Source: Acidovorax sp. GW101-3H11 (GTDB lineage: Bacteria > Pseudomonadota > Gammaproteobacteria > Burkholderiales > Burkholderiaceae_C). From it: a stretch of DNA of 64,000 nucleotides. Positions within the stretch are counted from its first letter, which is position 1; each line of letters begins with the position of its first letter. The translations under genes and the position numbers were made by a program. The notes below the pieces were generated by a model. It saw nothing but the letters and a program-made list of their open reading frames with translations. It searched no databases and had not been told where the DNA came from. Shown here piece after piece: positions 59,383-64,000 of the stretch. Where the stretch lies: the NCBI RefSeq assembly GCF_001633105.1, contig NZ_LUKZ01000017.1, positions 1 to 64,000 on the forward strand, in the 5' to 3' direction.

Positions 59383-60438
59383 ATGCAAGTCGCCCTGGCC
59401 CAACTCTCATCGCATCTTCAACGGGGCCTGTCGCCGCTTTATGTATTGCATGGCGACGAACCCTTGCTGCAGCAAGAGGCCGCCGACGCCATCCGCGCCA
59501 CGGCCCGCGCCCAGGGCTACACCGAACGCAGCAGCTACACCGTGGCGGGCGCCCATTTCGACTGGAGCGCCGTGCTGGCCGCCGGGGGCTCGCTCAGCCT
59601 GTTTGCCGACAAGCAGATCGTCGAGATCCGCATCCCCTCGGGCAAGCCCGGCAAGGACGGCAGCGTGGCCCTGCAGCAGGTGGCCGAATCGGCCCGTGGC
59701 AACGACAGCACGCTCACCCTGGTCATGCTGCCGCGCCTGGACAAGGCCACACGCACCGGCGCCTGGTTTGCCGCACTCGAATCCAGCGGCACCTCCATCC
59801 AGATCGACCCCATCGAACGCGGCATGCTGCCCCAGTGGATCGCCCAGCGCCTGGCCGCGCAGGGCCAGCGCGTGGTGGCGGGCGAAGAAGGCCAGCGCAC
59901 CTTGCAGTTTTTTGCCGACCGGGTGGAAGGCAACCTGCTGGCCGCGCACCAGGAAATCCAGAAGCTCGCGCTGCTGCACCCGGCGGGCGAGCTGACCCAG
60001 GCCCAGGTCGAGGCCGCCGTGCTCAACGTGGCGCGCTACGACGTGTTCAAGCTGTCCGAGTCCGTGCTGTCGGGCCACACCGCCCGCGTGCAGCGCATGC
60101 TCGACGGCCTGCAGGCCGAGGGCGAGGCCGAGGTGCTGGTGCACTGGGCGCTGGCCGAAGACATCCGCGCCCTGAAACGCGTGAAAGACGCCATGAACGC
60201 GGGCCGCCCCCTGCCCATGGCCCTGCGCGAAAACCGCATCTGGGGCCCCAAGGAGCGCCTGTTCGAGCGCATCCTGCCCAAGGCCAGCGACGCGGCGTTG
60301 GCGCGCCTGCTGCAGTCGGCCCACACGGTGGACGGCATCGTCAAAGGCCTCAAGCAGCCCGACTGGCCGCAGGATGGCTGGCAGGCGCTGCAAAGGCTGG
60401 CGTTGCAGGTGTGCCGGTTGACGCAGGCGGCGCGCTGA
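59383..60438 (+). CDS. holA: DNA polymerase III subunit delta
   Basis: A 351-residue clamp-loader subunit that opens the beta clamp. MQVALAQLSSHLQRGLSPLY, VLHGDEPLLQQEAADAIRA and FADKQIVEIRIPSGKPGKDG are conserved in HolA. The C-terminal helical domain (WALAEDIRALKRVKDAM and RIWGPKERLFERIL) is complete. A very long upstream open frame is a shadow of the arginase gene. In many proteobacteria it directly follows lptE; here it is displaced by about 12.3 kb. Confidence 0.95.
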   Translation: MQVALAQLSSHLQRGLSPLYVLHGDEPLLQQEAADAIRATARAQGYTERSSYTVAGAHFDWSAVLAAGGSLSLFADKQIVEIRIPSGKPGKDGSVALQQVAESARGNDSTLTLVMLPRLDKATRTGAWFAALESSGTSIQIDPIERGMLPQWIAQRLAAQGQRVVAGEEGQRTLQFFADRVEGNLLAAHQEIQKLALLHPAGELTQAQVEAAVLNVARYDVFKLSESVLSGHTARVQRMLDGLQAEGEAEVLVHWALAEDIRALKRVKDAMNAGRPLPMALRENRIWGPKERLFERILPKASDAALARLLQSAHTVDGIVKGLKQPDWPQDGWQALQRLALQVCRLTQAAR

Positions 60439-60536
60439 GGGATGAGCGCCAGAGAACCGTCCAGACTGTGCTCGGCGGGTTTTCGCCCTTCGTGGCTCCA
60501 TCGGCTGTGGCTTGTGGCCCTGCATGAAAGGCTAGG

Positions 60537-61523
60537 GTGATGGAGCGCTGGGAGGTTGTTGAACGCGCGGTGCTGCTCGCCGTAGGCGTAGCTTTGTTGG
60601 GTCTGTGTGGCTGGCTTGCGTTTGTGCGGATGGGGCCCGAACGGTTTGTGGGGCTCGCGCTGCTGGCTCCGTGTGTCTACTGGGTTTTTTGGCAGGCCCT
60701 GCACAAGGAGAGCAAAAAGTCGGTCAGTGCGTTGAGCGACTTCCAGGAGCCCAAGACCTCGGCAGACGATGGACCCTTCGCACGCGCCGAGGCCGACATG
60801 GCCAAAGTTTTCCAGCGGGGAATACAGCTGGAGCGCCAAGGACGGCTGGATGAGGAGGCCAAGATGCAGATCAACGCACAGTTGCAAGAGATTTCTGATC
60901 AGCTCGGTCAGAAGGTCGCACAAAAACTCTCAAGTGCGCCTGCAATGCGCCGCCAACGCCGGGAGCCCTGGTGGAAGCTGTATGTAGCTTCTCTTTTTTT
61001 GCTCGCTTTGGCGGGCGGGGTGCTTGAAGTTGTCGTGGGGACCTACTTTGTCCCTTCGTTTGGCAGAGCCTACCAGTCGGTATTTCCCATACTCATGGCT
61101 TTGGCAGTGCCGATCTTCGGTTTTCTCCTGTTCCGCATTGAAAGGCAACAGAACACCCTTGCTGGCCGCTTTCCCTCCTGGGGCGTACGTTGGATCTTCG
61201 TGTTTCCAGCCATGGTGCTGGCGTGTTCCCTTTTGGTGCTGCTGTCACCCTACGGATGGTCTGCCTTGGCGGGTTGGATGGTGGGCGTAGCAGATGCACC
61301 GGCTCAGCAGGCGAAAGTTTCTTCCGTCGAGGTGGCAAAGCCCAAGTACGGGAAGTGCGATCAGCATGCGGCGCTGGTTATTGACGGGGCTTCTGCGCGC
61401 ATATGCATTGAAGGCCGTTCGGTGGGCGACTTGCCGAAAGCTGGAGATACGGTTTCGGTGCGTGGCCGTAGTTCCTTCCTGGGCCTGTTCGTAGAGGAGG
61501 TGCGTGTACTGCGACAGCCGTGA
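60537..61523 (+). CDS. Hypothetical multi-pass membrane protein
   Basis: A 328-residue protein of no recognised family. Two hydrophobic segments lie near the N-terminus (AVLLAVGVALLGLCGWLAFV, then FVGLALLAPCVYWVFWQAL). A charged, possibly coiled region with QLERQGRLDEEAKMQINAQL follows, then three or four more membrane segments (about residues 145-245). A C-terminal soluble part with two Cys and an OB-like VSVRGRSSFLGLFVEEVRVL ends it. Codon use and GC look lower than in neighbours (more TTT, TCG, GTT), which suggests recent acquisition. Located between holA and a small conserved hypothetical gene. The first or second Met could be the start. Confidence 0.65.
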   Translation: MMERWEVVERAVLLAVGVALLGLCGWLAFVRMGPERFVGLALLAPCVYWVFWQALHKESKKSVSALSDFQEPKTSADDGPFARAEADMAKVFQRGIQLERQGRLDEEAKMQINAQLQEISDQLGQKVAQKLSSAPAMRRQRREPWWKLYVASLFLLALAGGVLEVVVGTYFVPSFGRAYQSVFPILMALAVPIFGFLLFRIERQQNTLAGRFPSWGVRWIFVFPAMVLACSLLVLLSPYGWSALAGWMVGVADAPAQQAKVSSVEVAKPKYGKCDQHAALVIDGASARICIEGRSVGDLPKAGDTVSVRGRSSFLGLFVEEVRVLRQP

Positions 61524-61550
61524 CAGGCGTTTGCGTCTGATGATCGGACT

Positions 61551-61835
61551 TCACCCCTGTCCAACCACCCCCCGCGCCTTCTCTACCCACATCTGCAAAT
61601 TCGCCACCAGATCCTTCTGGCTGAACGAGCAGCTTTCCTCTGAAAACAGCGCGCTCGATTCCAGCCGGTCCAGCAGGTTCAGCAGCACCTCGCCGTAGCG
61701 CGGGGGCAGGGCGGCGAGCAGGGCCGTCTGCTGGCGGGCCAGGGTGCTCAGGGTGGCGGCGGTGTGGGCGCCGCGTTCAAAGGCCTGCAGGGCTTCGGTC
61801 AGAGTGGCGAGCTGGGCGGGGGCGGTGGTGGTCAT
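61551..61835 (-). CDS. Hypothetical protein, small helical
   Basis: A 94-residue soluble protein predicted almost entirely helical (LATLTEALQAFERGAHTAAT, LLNLLDRLESSALF, LVANLQMWVEKARGVV). I know no function; similar small proteins occur next to proA in Comamonadaceae as far as I recall. The start ATG at 61835 is chosen because the long upstream frame is antisense to proA. Divergent from proA with a 66-base gap. Confidence 0.6.
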   Translation of the reverse strand: MTTTAPAQLATLTEALQAFERGAHTAATLSTLARQQTALLAALPPRYGEVLLNLLDRLESSALFSEESCSFSQKDLVANLQMWVEKARGVVGQG

Positions 61836-61901
61836 GGCCGGGCAGTGGGAGTGAGTGGGGCAAGGCCGCAAGGGTAAAGCCAAGTGCGGCAAAATCGCCG
61901 A

Positions 61902-63182
61902 ATGAACGCCCTCCACGTCGCTGAATACACGCATTCTCTCGGTCTCCAGGCCAAAACGGCCTCTGCGCTGATGGCCAAAGCGCCTGCAGCTATCAAAAAC
62001 AAAGCACTCAAGGCGCTGGCACGGCTGCTGCGCGAGAACGTGGATGCGCTGCAGATCGACAACGCCCGCGATCTGGAGCGTGCCCGCGCCGCCGGGCTGG
62101 CCGAGCCCATGGTGGACCGCCTGAAACTCAGCCCCAAGGTGCTGGAGACCTGTGCCGAAGGCTGCGAGCAGCTCGCCGCCATGCCCGACATCATTGGCGA
62201 GATCCTCGGCATGAAGCAGCAGCCCAGCGGGATCCGCGTGGGGCAGATGCGCGTGCCGATTGGCGTGTTCGGCATGATCTACGAGAGCCGTCCCAACGTG
62301 ACCATCGAGGCCGCGTCGCTGTCGATCAAGAGCGGCAATGCCTGCATCCTGCGCGGTGGCTCCGAGGCGATCGATTCGAACAAGGCGTTGGCCAAACTCG
62401 TGCAGCAGGCGCTGGCCGAAGCGGGCCTGCCGCAAGACGCGGTGCAACTGGTGCAGACCACCGACCGCGAGGCCGTGGGCCAGCTGATTGCCATGCCGCA
62501 GTTTGTGGACGTGATCATCCCGCGCGGCGGCAAGGGCCTGATCGAGCGCATCAGCCGCGATGCCAAGGTGCCCGTGATCAAGCACCTGGACGGCAACTGC
62601 CACACCTATGTGGACGACCCCTGCGACGTCCCCATGGCGGTGAAGGTGGCCGACAACGCCAAAACCAACAAATACAGCCCCTGCAACGCGAGCGAAGGCC
62701 TGCTGGTGGCGCGCGGCGTGGCGGCGGAGTTTCTGCCAAAGATCGGCGCCGTATACGCCGCCAAGGGCGTGGAGATGCGCGGCTGCCCCGAGTCGCTGGC
62801 CATCCTTCAATCGGTGGCTGGTGCCCAGCTGGTGCCCGCCACCGAGCAGGACTGGAGCGAGGAATACCTGGCCCCGATCATCAGCGTGAAGATCGTGGCG
62901 GGCTTGGACGAAGCCATTGCCCACATCAACCACTATTCGAGCCACCACACCGATGCCATCCTGACGACGAACCATGTCCACGCCCAGCGCTTCCTGCGCG
63001 AGGTGGATTCGGCCAGCGTGATGGTGAACGCGAGCACGCGTTTTGCCGACGGCTTCGAGTACGGCCTGGGCGCCGAAATTGGCATCAGCACCGACAAGTT
63101 CCATGCGCGCGGGCCGGTGGGCATCGAGGGGCTGACCTCGCTCAAGTACGTGGTGCTGGGCGAGGGCGAGGTGCGGGGCTAA
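61902..63182 (+). CDS. proA: Gamma-glutamyl phosphate reductase
   Basis: A 426-residue NADPH-dependent enzyme of proline synthesis. The catalytic Cys is in [14 protein letters not shown] near residue 241. [34 protein letters not shown] and [20 protein letters not shown] are family motifs, and the ending [11 protein letters not shown] is normal. The region [13 protein letters not shown] differs from the common form with PGVCNA. Bases 61936-62000, encoding residues about 12-33, resemble a reverse copy of the 65-base element, yet the protein aligns with relatives without an obvious insertion. Start MNALHVAEY; a Met six codons earlier is also in frame. Confidence 0.95.
   Translation: MNALHVAEYTHSLGLQAKTASALMAKAPAAIKNKALKALARLLRENVDALQIDNARDLERARAAGLAEPMVDRLKLSPKVLETCAEGCEQLAAMPDIIGEILGMKQQPSGIRVGQMRVPIGVFGMIYESRPNVTIEAASLSIKSGNACILRGGSEAIDSNKALAKLVQQALAEAGLPQDAVQLVQTTDREAVGQLIAMPQFVDVIIPRGGKGLIERISRDAKVPVIKHLDGNCHTYVDDPCDVPMAVKVADNAKTNKYSPCNASEGLLVARGVAAEFLPKIGAVYAAKGVEMRGCPESLAILQSVAGAQLVPATEQDWSEEYLAPIISVKIVAGLDEAIAHINHYSSHHTDAILTTNHVHAQRFLREVDSASVMVNASTRFADGFEYGLGAEIGISTDKFHARGPVGIEGLTSLKYVVLGEGEVRG
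61936..62000 (-). repeat. Possible 65-base element, copy inside proA
   Basis: On the minus strand: GTTTTTGATAGCTGCAGGCG, then ATCAGCGCAGAGGCCG and TTTTGGCCTGGAGACC. The first 15 and the core bases fit the family well, but no insertion in ProA is evident, so chance similarity is possible. Confidence 0.4.
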
Positions 63183-63252
63183 TTTGCTATTTATTCGATA
63201 GCTAATAACGTAAGCCAGTCGCGCGAAGAGGCCCCATTTCGCTATGAAAATC
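63183..63252 (+). repeat. 65-base dispersed element overlapping the trkA start
   Basis: GCTAT-TTATTCG-ATAGC hairpin, then CAGTCGCGCGAAGAGGCCCC core and CGCTATGAAAATC tail. The ATG of trkA is within the tail, so any ribosome binding signal for trkA lies inside the element. Confidence 0.75.
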
Positions 63253-64000
63253 ATCATCCTCGGCGCGGGCCGTGTGGGCCAGAGCGTGGCAGACAGCCTG
63301 GTGTCGGAGCGCAACGACATCACGGTGATCGACACCGACGCCGCGCGCCTGCGCGACCTGGAGTCGCGCTTTGACCTGCGGGGCGTGGTGGGCAACGGCA
63401 TCGAGCCCGCCGTGCTGGCCGAGGCGGGTGCCGAGGACACCGACCTGCTGATTGCCTGCGCCGCGCAGGACGAGACCAACCTGGTGTGCTGCAAGATCGC
63501 GCAGCTGCTGTTCAACATCCCCAAGCGCATTGCGCGGGTGCGGTCCACAGGCTTCGAGGCCCATGAGCAGCTGGTGGGCCCCGAGGGTTTTGCGGTGGAC
63601 CGCATCATCTGCCCCGAAGAATCGCTGACCCGCTACATCGGCAAGCTCATCGAGTACCCCGAGGCCATGCAGGTGCGCGAGTTTGCCGGGGGCCGCGCCT
63701 GCTTGGTGTCGGTGCGGGCGCGTGTGGGGGCTCCGATGGTGGGGCACTCCATCGGCGCGCTGCGCGAGAGTGCGCCGGAGCTGGCGATGCGGATGGTGGC
63801 GATCTACCGGCGGTTCCCGGACGAGCCCGACCGCTTCATCGCCTGCGACGGCAAGACCCGCATTGAGCCGGGGGACGAGGTGTTTGTGCTGGCCGCACAG
63901 GAGCACATCGCCAACGTGCTGGCCGCCTTGCACCGGCCTGCATCCCAGCAGCCCCAGCCTGTGCGCCGCATCATGATTGCGGGCGGCGGGGGCGTGGGGC
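63244..64000 (+). CDS. trkA: Trk potassium uptake regulator TrkA, 3' end beyond window
   Basis: The first 252 residues of the peripheral NAD-binding regulator of Trk potassium channels. MKIIILGAGRVGQSVADSL is the first RCK/Rossmann motif, with the acidic VIDTD after it. The TrkA-C domain (about residues 140-220, PMVGHSIGALRES, IEPGDEVFVLA) and the beginning of the second Rossmann motif (RRIMIAGGGGVG) are present. The gene runs out of the window. The start lies inside a copy of the 65-base element, with no clear purine-rich site upstream. Confidence 0.93.
   Translation, partial: MKIIILGAGRVGQSVADSLVSERNDITVIDTDAARLRDLESRFDLRGVVGNGIEPAVLAEAGAEDTDLLIACAAQDETNLVCCKIAQLLFNIPKRIARVRSTGFEAHEQLVGPEGFAVDRIICPEESLTRYIGKLIEYPEAMQVREFAGGRACLVSVRARVGAPMVGHSIGALRESAPELAMRMVAIYRRFPDEPDRFIACDGKTRIEPGDEVFVLAAQEHIANVLAALHRPASQQPQPVRRIMIAGGGGVG

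Overview
This window looks like the chromosome of a high-GC betaproteobacterium of the order Burkholderiales, family Comamonadaceae, most like Acidovorax or a close relative. The genus is an inference from gene content and local gene orders: fur next to bamE, ptsN-hprK, purE-purK-sua5, leuS-lptE, pntA-pntB. It is also supported by short repeat families that I associate with this family. No tRNA, rRNA, CRISPR or prophage was seen. No stretch longer than about 300 bases lacks a gene.

Layout. 1-1167: the right end of an IS5-type insertion sequence that cuts off an AlbA/Schlafen-type ATP-binding protein gene. 1352-5710: an aldo/keto reductase, then gap and tkt on the minus strand. 5835-9152: four overlapping plus-strand genes (AdoMet decarboxylase, MurU, PepP, CPBP protease). 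9237-14749: pyk, a PAP2 phosphatase divergent from a PmrAB/QseBC-type two-component pair, and class II fba. 15043-21242: a lipoprotein, a TerB-like membrane protein, transhydrogenase pntA-pntB and a fadD-type acyl-CoA ligase. 21379-33824: mtnN, corA, a UDG-like protein, rimI, tsaB, an EamA exporter, dacB, a SemiSWEET, two secreted hydrolase-like lipoproteins, sua5, purK and purE. 33988-43751: cnoX, a lipoprotein, purC, an MFS transporter, hpf, ptsN, hprK, fur, bamE, dapB, exbB and exbD. 43849-47080: leuS and lptE. 47161-59181: an accessory block for peptide or N-acyl-D-amino-acid use, comprising D-aminoacylase, RpiR regulator, PLP amino-acid deaminase, five-gene peptide ABC transporter, RidA and a sugar kinase, followed by arginase. 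59383-64000: holA, two hypotheticals, proA and the start of trkA.

Together the housekeeping genes cover central carbon metabolism (tkt, gap, pyk, fba), purine synthesis (purC, purE, purK), t6A tRNA modification (tsaB, sua5), envelope assembly (bamE, lptE, dacB, murU) and the nitrogen PTS (ptsN, hprK). The accessory block separates lptE from holA, which are neighbours in many proteobacteria. Its internal logic is import, deacylation, deamination, imine clean-up and sugar phosphorylation, probably under one RpiR regulator.

The most unusual signal is a dispersed element of about 65 bases, with a small hairpin and a conserved GC/AGNGGCC core. I find about eleven copies in both orientations. Several lie inside genes without breaking the frame (murU, mtnN, cnoX, exbB, purK, possibly proA), and the host proteins are about 20 residues longer than relatives from other families. 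Others supply a stop codon (mtnN), touch a start codon (trkA), or bracket the accessory block. Separate GC-rich repeats lie at the 3' ends of corA and fur, and one encodes the N-terminal extension of PurK.
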